From Liquorilactobacillus nagelii DSM 13675 (lineage in GTDB: Bacteria; Bacillota; Bacilli; Lactobacillales; Lactobacillaceae), in contig NZ_CP049304.1 of assembly GCF_019444005.1 (NCBI RefSeq), positions 558,001-622,000 of the forward strand: a DNA stretch of 64,000 bases, written 5' to 3'. The translations under genes were made by a program, and so were the position numbers. The notes beneath the pieces were generated by a model, which saw only the letters and a list, made by a program, of their open reading frames with translations, did not search any database and had not been told where the DNA came from. This document shows, in pieces, positions 39,940 to 48,866 of this stretch. Position 1 is the stretch's first letter. The number at the start of each line of letters is the position of its first letter.

Positions 39940-41293
39940 GGACTATTTAACGGTTAGTGAATTAACTCAATACTTAAAGAGAAAATTCGATGCAGATCCT
40001 TATTTAGGTCGCATTTATTTAACTGGTGAAATCTCAAATTTCAGAATCCGTCAAAATGCCCATCAATATTTCAGTTTAAAGGATGAACAGTCAAAAATCA
40101 GTGCCATTATGTTTCGTTCAGCCTTTGCTAAAGTCCGCTTTAAACCTGAAGAGGGAATGAAAGTTATGGTGATTGGGCGAATCTCTTTGTATCCGCCAAG
40201 TGGCAGTTATCAAATTTATGTTGAGCAAATGGAGCCAGTCGGTGTCGGTGCATTATATCAAGCTTATGAGCAATTAAAAAAGAAGCTTGCAGAAGAAGGA
40301 CTTTTTTCTAAAGCTAAACGGCCTTTACCACATTTCCCACGAAAAATTGCTGTTATAACCAGTCGATCCGGTGCAGTTATTAAAGATATCATGATAACTG
40401 TTCAACGACGTTATCCTCTAGCAAAGCTTTATTTATTTCCGGCACAAGTACAGGGTGATGCGTCGGCTGGTGAGTTAGTTAAACGAATTAAACAGGTTCA
40501 ACTAACTGGAACATTTGACGTCTTAATTATTGGTCGGGGTGGTGGTTCAATTGAAGATCTTTGGCCTTTTAATGAAGAAACTGTTGTTCGTGCGCTATCA
40601 ACTTGTACGATACCAGTAATTTCATCTGTGGGTCATGAAACAGACACGACTTTGACTGATTTAGTTGCCGATGTAAGAGCAGCTACTCCAACTGCAGCAG
40701 CTGAATTGGCTGTACCAGTCTTGAGTGATGAGTTGCTGAAAATCAAACAACAACGATTGCGCTTGTATCAGGCATTTCGAGCTTTATTGAAGATTAAACA
40801 CCAAGAATGGAAAAGATTAGCTGCTGCCCAAATTTTTTCACAACCTGGACGACTATATGAAGGATATTATCAAAAACTGGATTTGCTAACACAACAATTA
40901 CAACAAAATTATCAACAGCGCTTAATCAGTAAAGAACGGCAACTGACTTTGCTGATGCAGCAGCTAAATCAATTTAATCCATTAGAACGGTTACATTTGA
41001 TGCAAAGACAATTGACTTTTTTGCAGAAAAATCTCCAAAAAAGTGCTACTAATTATTTACAGACTAAGCAACATAATTTGGGAGCTATAGCTGCTCAGTT
41101 AGATTCTTTAAGCCCGCTAAAAGTTTTGGGACGTGGTTATGGTTTTGCAACTAGTTCAGATCGATTACTTAAATCGACCGAAGAGTTCGAAATTGGAAAA
41201 GAATTTGTATATCATTTGGCTGATGGAAAAATTAATGCAAAAACTTTAGCAATTAGAAAGGATGTTATTGATGACAGAAAAACCAACATTTGA
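39926..41293 (+). CDS. xseA: Exonuclease VII large subunit
   Basis: 455 residues; TTG start at 39926 inside the end of folD. The N-terminal OB fold (LTVSELTQYLKRKFDADPYL, LTGEISNFRIRQNAHQYFSL) is followed by the catalytic domain with IAVITSRSGAVIKDI, DVLIIGRGGGSIEDLWPFNE and SSVGHETDTTLTDLVAD. The coiled-coil part then carries XseB subunits. ExoVII degrades single-stranded DNA. It overlaps xseB, so the complex is made from one message. Confidence 0.95.
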   Translation: MATTEDYLTVSELTQYLKRKFDADPYLGRIYLTGEISNFRIRQNAHQYFSLKDEQSKISAIMFRSAFAKVRFKPEEGMKVMVIGRISLYPPSGSYQIYVEQMEPVGVGALYQAYEQLKKKLAEEGLFSKAKRPLPHFPRKIAVITSRSGAVIKDIMITVQRRYPLAKLYLFPAQVQGDASAGELVKRIKQVQLTGTFDVLIIGRGGGSIEDLWPFNEETVVRALSTCTIPVISSVGHETDTTLTDLVADVRAATPTAAAELAVPVLSDELLKIKQQRLRLYQAFRALLKIKHQEWKRLAAAQIFSQPGRLYEGYYQKLDLLTQQLQQNYQQRLISKERQLTLLMQQLNQFNPLERLHLMQRQLTFLQKNLQKSATNYLQTKQHNLGAIAAQLDSLSPLKVLGRGYGFATSSDRLLKSTEEFEIGKEFVYHLADGKINAKTLAIRKDVIDDRKTNI

Positions 41294-41501
41294 AACACGT
41301 CTAGCAGATCTCGAAAAAATTGTTCAGCAATTAGAAAAGGGTGATACTCCTTTGGAAACGGCTCTAGATCAATTCCAAAATGGAATAAAACTTAGTCGAG
41401 AATTGCAACAGCAATTGGAAAAAGCTGAAAAAACTTTAACACAGGTAGTTGATGAAAATGGCAAAGTAACCGATTTTGAACGAGATGTTCAAGATGAATA
41501 G
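41271..41501 (+). CDS. xseB: Exonuclease VII small subunit
   Basis: ATG 41271 with AAAGGATG at the proper distance; ATG 41262 is too close. 76 residues, two helices, with the family core FETRLADLEKIVQQLEKGDT and LEKAEKTLTQVV. It wraps on the XseA coiled coil. Genes overlap on both sides. Confidence 0.95.
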   Translation: MTEKPTFETRLADLEKIVQQLEKGDTPLETALDQFQNGIKLSRELQQQLEKAEKTLTQVVDENGKVTDFERDVQDE

Positions 41502-42390
41502 GACTAAACTTGAAAAATTCACTCGACATTATCGAACACTCATAAATCAAGACTTGCAGCAGTATTTAACCAGTTTAACCGGTAACGTTAATTTGGTTAA
41601 AGCTATGAGTTATTCTGTCATGGCTGGTGGAAAAAGAATTCGTCCGCTATTAGTTTTAGCAGTCTGTCATGATTTAACTGGAGAAATTACTGAAGGAGCA
41701 TTAACTGTTGCAGCTAGTCTAGAATTACTGCATACATATTCATTAATCCATGATGATTTACCAGAAATGGACAATGATGACTTACGTCGAGGACGCTTGA
41801 CGAATCATAAAGTTTTTGGTCAAGCGGCTGCAGTATTAGCGGGTGATGCGTTGTTGACGAATGCTTTCGCTTGGTTAGCAACCGCTGATCTTCCTTCAGG
41901 TGAGGTGGTCAAGTTGATTGGTTGTCTGGGCCAAGCAGCTGGCGCAGAGGGAATGGTTAGTGGCCAAATGAGCGATATTTTGGGTGAAAACCAAAAGTTG
42001 AAATTGGCTGAACTACAGCAGTTACATCGCCAAAAAACAGGGGCCTTACTTTTATATGCTTGTCAAGCTGGGGCGATTTTAGCTGGAGCAAGTAGTAAAA
42101 TAGAAAACTTGATTATAATCTATGGTCAGGCTTTTGGGTTAGCTTTTCAAATTTATGATGATATTTTGGATGAAACTAGTACTACGGTAGAACAAGGCAA
42201 ACGCGTTCATAAGGATCAAACTGAACATAAAAACACCTACCCAGGTTTGCTGGGGATAAGTGGAGCACAAGAAGCTCTTGCACAAGCTTTAGAACAAGCA
42301 GCGGAAGCTTTGGAGAAATTAAGAAGTTTAGGTTATGAATGTCCACTGCTAAAGGATATGTTAGGGTATTTTGCGGGAGAAAAGAAATAA
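41494..42390 (+). CDS. ispA: Farnesyl/geranyl diphosphate synthase
   Basis: ATG 41494 (overlapping xseB) is preferred over TTG 41476. About 298 residues. Both Asp-rich motifs of trans-prenyltransferases are present: LIHDDLPEMDNDD near 80-92 and YDDILDETS near 223-231, with AGGKRIRPLLVLAV near 43. The enzyme condenses IPP with DMAPP/GPP to make FPP. The product feeds UppS (53368) and other prenyl chains. The xseB-ispA-tlyA order is conserved in Firmicutes. Confidence 0.95.
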   Translation: MNRTKLEKFTRHYRTLINQDLQQYLTSLTGNVNLVKAMSYSVMAGGKRIRPLLVLAVCHDLTGEITEGALTVAASLELLHTYSLIHDDLPEMDNDDLRRGRLTNHKVFGQAAAVLAGDALLTNAFAWLATADLPSGEVVKLIGCLGQAAGAEGMVSGQMSDILGENQKLKLAELQQLHRQKTGALLLYACQAGAILAGASSKIENLIIIYGQAFGLAFQIYDDILDETSTTVEQGKRVHKDQTEHKNTYPGLLGISGAQEALAQALEQAAEALEKLRSLGYECPLLKDMLGYFAGEKK

Positions 42391-43202
42391 TGACAAAACA
42401 ACGTGTTGACATTTTACTAGTTGAGCAGGGTCTTTTTTCAAGCCGAGAACAAGCTAAAAGAGCCGTCATGGCAGGAGAAATTCTGGGTGCTAATGAAGAA
42501 AGACTTGATAAACCCGGAATGAAAATTGACGTTAAAACTAAGTTGCATTTTAAAGGTAGCAAGTTACCATATGTTAGTCGTGGTGGGTTAAAGCTGGCAA
42601 AAGCTTTAAATGTATTTAAAATTGATGTTAAAAACAAAATAGTTTTAGATATTGGATCCTCTACGGGTGGATTTACAGATGTAATGCTGCAAAATGGTGC
42701 TGCGCGCAGCTATGCTTTGGATGTTGGAACTAATCAACTGGTTTGGAAATTGCGGCAAGATCCCCGCGTAATTGTTATGGAGAATACCAATTTTCGTTAT
42801 AGTCAACCAAGTGATTTTTCAATAGGAGTACCTGAATTCGCGTCTATCGATGTTTCTTTTATTTCTTTAAAATTAATTTTACCAAATTTGCATCAAATTT
42901 TACCAATTGGTGGTGAAGTCGTAGCTTTAATTAAACCACAATTTGAAGCTGGAAGAGAAAAAGTTGGTAAGCATGGGATTATTCGTGAACCAAAAGTGCA
43001 TCAAGAAGTTTTAGAGGAAATTTTGCATTTTGCGAGAACTGAAAAATATGATATTTTGGGATTGGATTTTTCTCCAATTACTGGTGGTTCTGGAAATATA
43101 GAGTTCTTAGTTCATTTAAAAAGTAGCCATTGTCTAGGAACTTTAGCAGATAGGATTGACATTTCGAAGGTTTTACATGCAGCTTGGCAACAATTAAAAT
43201 AA
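42390..43202 (+). CDS. tlyA: TlyA-family rRNA 2'-O-methyltransferase
   Basis: ATG 42390 immediately follows the ispA stop (TAATG). 270 residues. The N-terminal S4 RNA-binding domain (RVDILLVEQGLFSSREQAKR) is joined to an FtsJ-like domain with the AdoMet loop VLDIGSSTGGFTDVML and the catalytic Lys region GGEVVALIKPQFEAGREKV. TlyA enzymes methylate 16S/23S rRNA cytidines; the target of lactobacillus homologues (YqxC) is not certain. Confidence 0.9.
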   Translation: MTKQRVDILLVEQGLFSSREQAKRAVMAGEILGANEERLDKPGMKIDVKTKLHFKGSKLPYVSRGGLKLAKALNVFKIDVKNKIVLDIGSSTGGFTDVMLQNGAARSYALDVGTNQLVWKLRQDPRVIVMENTNFRYSQPSDFSIGVPEFASIDVSFISLKLILPNLHQILPIGGEVVALIKPQFEAGREKVGKHGIIREPKVHQEVLEEILHFARTEKYDILGLDFSPITGGSGNIEFLVHLKSSHCLGTLADRIDISKVLHAAWQQLK

Positions 43203-43296
43203 ATCATATTATTTTACTGAATGTTCTTTAATAATTATGCAATTTAAGCTATGATATGAATAGTTAATGAATATTATTGGAGAGGCTGTGAAAGCG

Positions 43297-43749
43297 ATGC
43301 GAAAGCAGGAACGGCAAAAGGCCATCAAAAAATTAATTCAACAATACAGTATTGATCGCCAAGAAGATATTGTTAAATTGCTTGAAGAACAAGGAATTGA
43401 GGTCACACAAGCGACTATTTCTCGAGATATTAAAGAACTACAGTTGGTAAAATTGCCAGCAACAAATGGTGGTTATCAGTATAGTTTGCCAGCTGAAAAA
43501 AAATTAAATGCAGAAAAGAAATTGAAAAAAACTTTGCATGATGCATATGTTTCTTCACGCTTGCATGATGTTTTTTTCTTAATCAAGGTTTTGCCAGGAA
43601 ATGGGCCAGCAATTGCTAATCTGATTGATCAGTTAAAGGTTGAAGAAATTTTTGGAGCTTTAGGTGATGATGATACGATTTTGGTTATTTCCAAGAGTAG
43701 TTCAGCAGCAAAACAAACTCAGCAATTATTGTTGGGGATGATCGGCTAA
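43297..43749 (+). CDS. argR: Arginine repressor ArgR/AhrC
   Basis: The start is ATG 43297 with GGAGAGG 12 bases upstream; ATG 43267 and GTG 43288 are alternatives. About 150 residues. The winged helix (RQEDIVKLLEEQGIEVTQAT, ISRDIKELQLVKLP) comes first. The C-terminal hexamerisation/arginine domain has VLPGNGPAIANLIDQL and IFGALGDDDTILVI. The place upstream of recN is conserved in Firmicutes. Confidence 0.95.
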   Translation: MRKQERQKAIKKLIQQYSIDRQEDIVKLLEEQGIEVTQATISRDIKELQLVKLPATNGGYQYSLPAEKKLNAEKKLKKTLHDAYVSSRLHDVFFLIKVLPGNGPAIANLIDQLKVEEIFGALGDDDTILVISKSSSAAKQTQQLLLGMIG

Positions 43750-43777
43750 AATATGGGAAGGCAGGGCGAATAAATCA

Positions 43778-45460
43778 ATGTTGCGGGAACTGACAATTAA
43801 AGATTTTGCAATAATTGAGAGTTTGGATATAAATTTTCAGTCCAAAATGACGGCAATTACCGGAGAAACAGGGGCTGGCAAATCAATTGTAATTGATGCA
43901 CTGGGGCTACTAGCTGGAGGCCGGGCATCTCAAGAGTTTATTCGTCAAAGTGCCAATAAATTTATTTTACAAGGATTATTTGATTTACCTAGTGATCAAC
44001 AGCTACTTGAATTATTGCAACATTTGGGGATTAATTTTGATGATCATAATATAATTATTCAGCGTGAGTATAGTCGAAATGGTCATGGAATTTGTCGAAT
44101 TAATGGTTTAATGGTCACACGAGCCGTTTTAAGGCAAGTTGGTAAATATTTACTTGACATTCATGGTCAAAACGAACAACAAAGTCTAATGCATGTTGAA
44201 AGTCACATCCAATTATTAGATCAATTTGACCCAGCGATTGGACCGATTAAGCAAAACTATCAAACAGCTTATAGTAATTATCAGAAATATTTGCATCAAT
44301 TGCAACAACGTAAAAAAAATGAGCAGAGTTGGGCTCAACGGTTGGATATGTTGAAGTTTCAAGTTAAAGAAATTAAAGCAGCAGATTTAAAAACTAATGA
44401 AGAAAATCAGTTACAGCATGAAAAAGGAACATTGGAAAATTTTCAATTAATACAGCAGTCATTGGCTAATAGTTATCAACTATTAACAGGTGATCCAGCT
44501 GCTTCTTTGGACCAGGTTGGGAAGGCAATGGATTCTTTAGAGCAAATTAGCAATTTTTCAAAGTCTTTCAAAAAAATTAGCGATAATTTGAACAGTGCCT
44601 TTTATTTGTTGCAAGATACTGCTCATGATTTGTCCAATCAGTTAGAATTACTTGAATGGGATGAAGGACGGCTTGAAGAGGTTAATGAACGACTGGAGTT
44701 GATTAATCAGCTTGAACATAAATATGGTGCTGACATTCCAGAAATTTTAGATTACTATCAAAAAATTTCAAATGAACTACAGGAAATGGAAAGTAGCGAG
44801 TCCGATAGTGATCAATTGGAACAACAAGTTTTACAAGCTCACCAAGCAGCGGAAAAAATTGCTGATCATTTGCGAAAACTGCGCCATAAAGCAGCCGACA
44901 AGCTGGTACTGGCAGTCCACAAACAATTAAAAGAACTTTGTATGGACAAGGCGATTTTTGAACCTCGCTTTTGGACGCTAAATCAACTTAATCAAAATGG
45001 CAGTGATCGAGTTGAATTTTATATTCAGACTAATCCAGGAGAAACAGTTGGACCACTAGTTAAAATTGCTTCGGGTGGTGAACTTTCGCGAGTTATGTTG
45101 GCGCTTAAAACTATTTTTTCTGTGCAGCAAAACGTTACTAGTATTATTTTTGATGAGGTTGACACTGGGGTTGGTGGTCGAGTTGCCCAGGCTATTGCTG
45201 AAAAAATTTTGCAAATTGCTAAACAATCGCAAGTTTTATGTATTACTCATTTGCCGCAAGTTGCTGCTGTTAGCGATCATCAGCTATTAGTCCGGAAACA
45301 AGTTGTAGCTGATCGAACAGAAACTAAGGTTTGTTGGTTAACGGAGCGTCAGCGAATTGATGAGTTAGCAAGAATGCTAGCTGGAAGTCAAATCACTTCT
45401 TTGACAAAAAAACACGCGGCGGAACTATTAGAGTTAGCCGCAAGGTTAAAGGGAAATTAG
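43778..45460 (+). CDS. recN: DNA repair protein RecN
   Basis: 560 residues, ATG at 43778. SMC-like ATPase: Walker A AITGETGAGKSIVIDAL near 28-44, long coiled coil 155-350, ABC signature KIASGGELSRVMLALK near 427-442 and Walker B SIIFDEVDTGVGG near 452-464. RecN joins DNA ends during double-strand-break repair. It faces lexA across a shared terminator, and SOS control is common for recN, although I see no box before it. Confidence 0.95.
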   Translation: MLRELTIKDFAIIESLDINFQSKMTAITGETGAGKSIVIDALGLLAGGRASQEFIRQSANKFILQGLFDLPSDQQLLELLQHLGINFDDHNIIIQREYSRNGHGICRINGLMVTRAVLRQVGKYLLDIHGQNEQQSLMHVESHIQLLDQFDPAIGPIKQNYQTAYSNYQKYLHQLQQRKKNEQSWAQRLDMLKFQVKEIKAADLKTNEENQLQHEKGTLENFQLIQQSLANSYQLLTGDPAASLDQVGKAMDSLEQISNFSKSFKKISDNLNSAFYLLQDTAHDLSNQLELLEWDEGRLEEVNERLELINQLEHKYGADIPEILDYYQKISNELQEMESSESDSDQLEQQVLQAHQAAEKIADHLRKLRHKAADKLVLAVHKQLKELCMDKAIFEPRFWTLNQLNQNGSDRVEFYIQTNPGETVGPLVKIASGGELSRVMLALKTIFSVQQNVTSIIFDEVDTGVGGRVAQAIAEKILQIAKQSQVLCITHLPQVAAVSDHQLLVRKQVVADRTETKVCWLTERQRIDELARMLAGSQITSLTKKHAAELLELAARLKGN

Positions 45461-45513
45461 TCAATTTGTGGCTGCAAACATTTAGAAATAATCTTAAAAA
45501 ATATGCAAAACAA

Positions 45514-45602
45514 AAAAGAGACACGCTGATTTGAAGGGGCCCACAATTATTAGATTTCTCGGCTAACAATTGTAGAGCACTTCACTTTTAGCAGTCTCTT
45601 TT
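45514..45602. terminator. Bidirectional terminator between recN and lexA
   Basis: AAAAGAGAC (45514-45522) pairs with GTCTCTTTT (45594-45602). Inside, GAAG/CTTC and ACAATT/AATTGT extend a branched structure. A-run and T-run on opposite sides serve both converging genes. Confidence 0.7.
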
Positions 45603-45622
45603 CCTTTGGATGAATTGATTAT

Positions 45623-46246
45623 TTAAAGAAAATTACGATATAAACCAATGACTTTGCCTAAAATTAAAACCTCCTGCAAAATAATTGGATTTAACGAATC
45701 GTTTTCTGGTTGAAGTCTGAAGTGACCATTTTCTTTAAAGAAACGTTTGCAAGTGGCTTCGCTTTCTTCAGTTAAAGCAATAACAATATCACCATTATCG
45801 GCAAACCGTTGTTTACGAACAATCACTTGATCACCATTTAGAATTCCAGCATTGATCATACTTTCTCCCCGAATTGTTAGCATGAAAAGATTATCGGCTG
45901 AATCAAATTCCGGTGGTAAAGGGAAAAAATCGCTGGTTTCTTCAACAGCTAAGATGGGTGAGCCGGCGGTTACCGTGCCGACCATTGGAATCTCACGTTG
46001 ATGATTCTTAATTCCTAGCAATGATAACCCAGCAGCTGTTAGTTCAATAGCTCTGGGTTTGGTCGCATCCTTTTCTAAGTAGCCTTTTTTTTCTAACCGT
46101 GTTAAATGACCATGAACAGTTGAAGTTGATGAAAGATTAACAGCTTCGCAAATTTCTCGGACAGTTGGCGGATAACCCTGATCAGTTACTCGTTCATAAA
46201 TAAATTTTAAGATGGCTAATTGTTTTTTTTCAGATGTTTTTGTCAT
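45623..46246 (-). CDS. lexA: SOS repressor LexA
   Basis: ATG 46246 with GGAGTG is preferred over the longer frame from 46306, which would include the operator. 207 residues: an N-terminal winged helix ([20 protein letters not shown]), autocleavage site Ala94-Gly95 in [10 protein letters not shown], Ser129 in RGESM and Lys167 in ATCKRFF. It represses DNA-damage genes and cleaves itself with RecA. A LexA box lies 58 bases upstream, giving autoregulation. Confidence 0.96.
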   Translation of the reverse strand: MTKTSEKKQLAILKFIYERVTDQGYPPTVREICEAVNLSSTSTVHGHLTRLEKKGYLEKDATKPRAIELTAAGLSLLGIKNHQREIPMVGTVTAGSPILAVEETSDFFPLPPEFDSADNLFMLTIRGESMINAGILNGDQVIVRKQRFADNGDIVIALTEESEATCKRFFKENGHFRLQPENDSLNPIILQEVLILGKVIGLYRNFL

Positions 46247-46303
46247 AAAAGACACTCCATTTATATTTACTAAAATAATCATAACATATGCAGTGATGTC
46301 TAG

Positions 46304-46317
46304 CAAACAAGCGTTCG
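46304..46317 (-). promoter_or_regulatory. LexA box (SOS operator)
   Basis: CAAAC-AAGC-GTTCG on the top strand, which is CGAAC-N4-GTTTG on the lexA strand, one base off the Gram-positive consensus CGAAC-N4-GTTCG. It lies between the divergent lexA and ynzC genes and may control both. Confidence 0.8.
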
Positions 46318-46397
46318 TTAAATTTGATAAAAGCAGAAAATTCAGTTAAGATACAAGGTGTTACTATTAAATTAATTATAGATATGAGGCTTATAAA

Positions 46398-46646
46398 ATG
46401 GCAGAACAAATTCCCCAAGAGCTGATTGATCGAATCAATCAACTCTCGCACAAAAAGAAAACAGTTGGTTTAACTGAAGATGAACAAGTTGAACAAAAAA
46501 GTTTACGTGAAACTTATTTAGCTTTATTTCGGCAAAACTTTCGGAATAATCTTGAAATGGTTCGTGTATTTAATAAAGCAGGTAAAGAAGTAACACCAGC
46601 AAAGGTTCGTAAAATCCAAAAAGAAAAAGGTTTAAGAAACGATTAG
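46398..46646 (+). CDS. ynzC: DUF896 family protein (YnzC-like)
   Basis: 82 residues, ATG at 46398. The small basic helical protein matches the DUF896/YnzC pattern: IPQELIDRINQLSHKKKTVG, LTEDEQVEQKSLRETYLALF and RQNFRNNLEMVRVFN. In Bacillus it is in the yneA-yneB-ynzC SOS operon divergent from lexA; here the divergent arrangement remains and yneA/yneB are missing. Function unknown. It is probably LexA-regulated through the shared box. Confidence 0.88.
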   Translation: MAEQIPQELIDRINQLSHKKKTVGLTEDEQVEQKSLRETYLALFRQNFRNNLEMVRVFNKAGKEVTPAKVRKIQKEKGLRND

Positions 46647-46719
46647 TTAACTTTGGCTTTATTTTTTTGTAGGATTTGTGTAGAATTGTTAATGAAGTGA
46701 TTTGAAAGGAGTTATTGCT

Positions 46720-46956
46720 ATGTCAACGGCTGTCTGGATCTTATTGATCGTTTTAGCTTTGGTTTTAGGATTTGTTGGCGGATTTTTCGCAGCACGAAAG
46801 TATATGGAAAATTATTTAAAAAAGAATCCACCAATCAATGAAAACATGCTAAAGATGATGATGCTGCAGATGGGGCAAAAACCATCTGAGCGTAAATTGC
46901 ATCAAATGATGAATGCGATGAAAACTCAAAGTGCCAAACAAGATTCCAAAAAATAA
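46720..46956 (+). CDS. yneF: YneF-family membrane protein (UPF0154)
   Basis: ATG 46720 behind AAAGGAG. 78 residues with one N-terminal membrane helix ([20 protein letters not shown]) and the family segment [39 protein letters not shown]. Widely conserved in Bacilli next to ynzC; role unknown. Confidence 0.9.
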   Translation: MSTAVWILLIVLALVLGFVGGFFAARKYMENYLKKNPPINENMLKMMMLQMGQKPSERKLHQMMNAMKTQSAKQDSKK

Positions 46957-46971
46957 TTTTCGTGAATGAAA

Positions 46972-47006
46972 ATAGGGGGTTACAGCAATTTGCTGCAACT
47001 CCCTAT
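46972..47006. terminator. Terminator between yneF and plsC
   Basis: ATAGGGGGTT (46972-46981) pairs with AACTCCCTAT (46997-47006), one wobble, with an inner CAGCA/TGCTG stem. It serves two converging genes. Confidence 0.6.
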
Positions 47007-47017
47007 ATTAGTTGTGA

Positions 47018-47647
47018 TTATTTATCTGCTTGTTTTGGATCTTGATAAATAAAGTTTGGATCGATTTCTTGATCCAGTTTTTTAAAAGATGCAGTCATTT
47101 CGGCAATAACTTTTTGTTCAAGTTCGGAATTTAGTTTGCCTTTTGGATCAACTGTGATTGGATCACCGAAGTTAATAATAACTTTTTTTCGCGTCAGCAA
47201 TTGTTTAAAGGTTAGCGGCCCTTGATAAACGGCGGGGACAATCGGGACTTTGGCTAATTTGGCAATTAGAATGACGCCGCCCTTTAGTTTTTGTGAATGA
47301 CGTGTTCCAGAAGGAAACATGATTAATGATAGGTCTCGTTTTTGTAGCCAGCGCACCGGTGTCTTAATTGCCGAAGGTCCAGGATTTTTCCGATCAACGG
47401 GAAAAGCGTTCGCGTGAACTAAAATAAAGCGTAGAATAGAATTCTTGAAAAGTTCTTTTTTTGCCATGAATGAAAATTTTTTTGGTGCTGCTCCAAGCGC
47501 AAAGTAGATCATGTCAAACCAAGTTCGGTGTGGTCCGACTAAAATATAATTTTTTGCTGGAAGCTTTTCCTTATTTAAGTAATGAGCATTGCCGTTAATG
47601 AGAAATAGGATTACTCTGGCAACAACCCGGATAAAAGAATAGAACAT
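47018..47647 (-). CDS. plsC: 1-acyl-glycerol-3-phosphate acyltransferase
   Basis: 209 residues, ATG at 47647 with AAAGGAACG. The PlsC motif HRTWFD (HX4D, near 36-41), the GTR motif in FPSGTRHS near 115, and a hydrophobic N-terminus for membrane attachment are present. It makes phosphatidic acid from lysophosphatidic acid, the substrate of CdsA encoded at 54149. Confidence 0.92.
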   Translation of the reverse strand: MFYSFIRVVARVILFLINGNAHYLNKEKLPAKNYILVGPHRTWFDMIYFALGAAPKKFSFMAKKELFKNSILRFILVHANAFPVDRKNPGPSAIKTPVRWLQKRDLSLIMFPSGTRHSQKLKGGVILIAKLAKVPIVPAVYQGPLTFKQLLTRKKVIINFGDPITVDPKGKLNSELEQKVIAEMTASFKKLDQEIDPNFIYQDPKQADK

Positions 47648-47741
47648 GTGTTAACGTTCCTTTCTATTTGGAATTGAGAATCTTCAAGACTAGTATGCCT
47701 AATTTTAGGCAATCTTTCAAGTTGTAAAGGATGAAATTAAG

Positions 47742-48485
47742 ATGAAATTAAATGTCAGTGAACGAATTGATCTGCTTTATGCAAATAATATTAAAATTAT
47801 TCAAAGCGCAGAAGTTTTTTCTTTTTCATTGGACGCAGTATTACTAGCTGATTTTGCTCAGCCACCGCGGAAGTCTAGTGGAAAGATAGTAGATCTGTGT
47901 GCTGGAAATGGTGCAGTAGCTTTGTTTTTAAGTGATAAAACATCAGCTGAAATTTCGGCAGTAGAAATTCAACCTCGCCTAGCAGATATGGCACGTCGCA
48001 GTGTTGAACTCAATCACTTAGAACATCAGATTACCGTTTTGCCAATTGCTGCTCAAAAGATTTTTAAATTGATACCGAAAGACTCAGTTGATGTAGTGAC
48101 TTGTAATCCACCTTATTTTGCTGACTTGCCGGAAAGTAAAAAAAATCCCAATCAATTTCTTGCTTTGGCACGTCATGAAATTGCGATTAAACTCGAAGAA
48201 GTTATTGCCATCAGCAGTGGATTATTAAAAATGAAGGGCAAACTTTTTATGATTCATCGCCCAGAAAGATTTGGGGAATTATTACAACTATTATCAAAAT
48301 ATCGTTTGGCAATTAATCAAATTCGGTTAATTTACCCTAAAGCAAACAAACCTGCCAATATGATTTTGATTGAGGCCATTAAAGATGGTAGTCAAGCTGG
48401 AATCAAATTTTTGCCACCAGTGACAGTTTATAATCAGGCAGGAAATTATACAGCAGCAATTAAGGAACTACTTTATGGAAAATAA
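47742..48485 (+). CDS. trmN6: tRNA1(Val) (adenine37-N6)-methyltransferase-like
   Basis: 247 residues, ATG at 47742. Class I methyltransferase with AdoMet motif [15 protein letters not shown] near 49-63 and the N6-adenine motif TCNPPYF near 125. It belongs to the YabB/YfiC group, commonly followed in Bacilli by the small GIY-YIG gene (yazA), as here with an 11-base overlap. The tRNA target is inferred from the family. Confidence 0.88.
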   Translation: MKLNVSERIDLLYANNIKIIQSAEVFSFSLDAVLLADFAQPPRKSSGKIVDLCAGNGAVALFLSDKTSAEISAVEIQPRLADMARRSVELNHLEHQITVLPIAAQKIFKLIPKDSVDVVTCNPPYFADLPESKKNPNQFLALARHEIAIKLEEVIAISSGLLKMKGKLFMIHRPERFGELLQLLSKYRLAINQIRLIYPKANKPANMILIEAIKDGSQAGIKFLPPVTVYNQAGNYTAAIKELLYGK

Positions 48486-48744
48486 GCAATTATTTTATTT
48501 TTATGTGTTGCTTTGTGCTGACAAATCTCTTTATGGTGGTTTTACAAATAATTTACAGCACCGGCTAGCTGCTCATAATTCTGGTAAAGGGGCTAAATAT
48601 ACACGGAATCATCGCCCTGTAAAATTAATTTATTTTGAAGAGTTTCCGACTAAATCAGAAGCTTTAAAAGCAGAGTATGCATTTAAACATCAAGCACGTT
48701 CGAAGAAAATTACTTACCTAAAGCAACATGGAGTAACTGTTTAA
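48475..48744 (+). CDS. GIY-YIG domain protein (YazA/UPF0213)
   Basis: 89 residues, ATG at 48475 within the methyltransferase end. Motifs [19 protein letters not shown] with conserved Tyr and Arg (RLAAHN), and [19 protein letters not shown] with the late Glu. UPF0213 members are stand-alone GIY-YIG nucleases of unknown substrate. The gene pair with the methyltransferase is conserved. Confidence 0.92.
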   Translation: MENKQLFYFYVLLCADKSLYGGFTNNLQHRLAAHNSGKGAKYTRNHRPVKLIYFEEFPTKSEALKAEYAFKHQARSKKITYLKQHGVTV

Positions 48745-48866
48745 ATTTTTGTCATGTGATCTTTTCATGGTACAATAATATGAGTGAGCTTGAGTAATCT
48801 TATCCAAGCTCATCTCAGCCGTATGATAGAGTACCACAGTAATTTAAATTATTTTGGAGGTTTATC

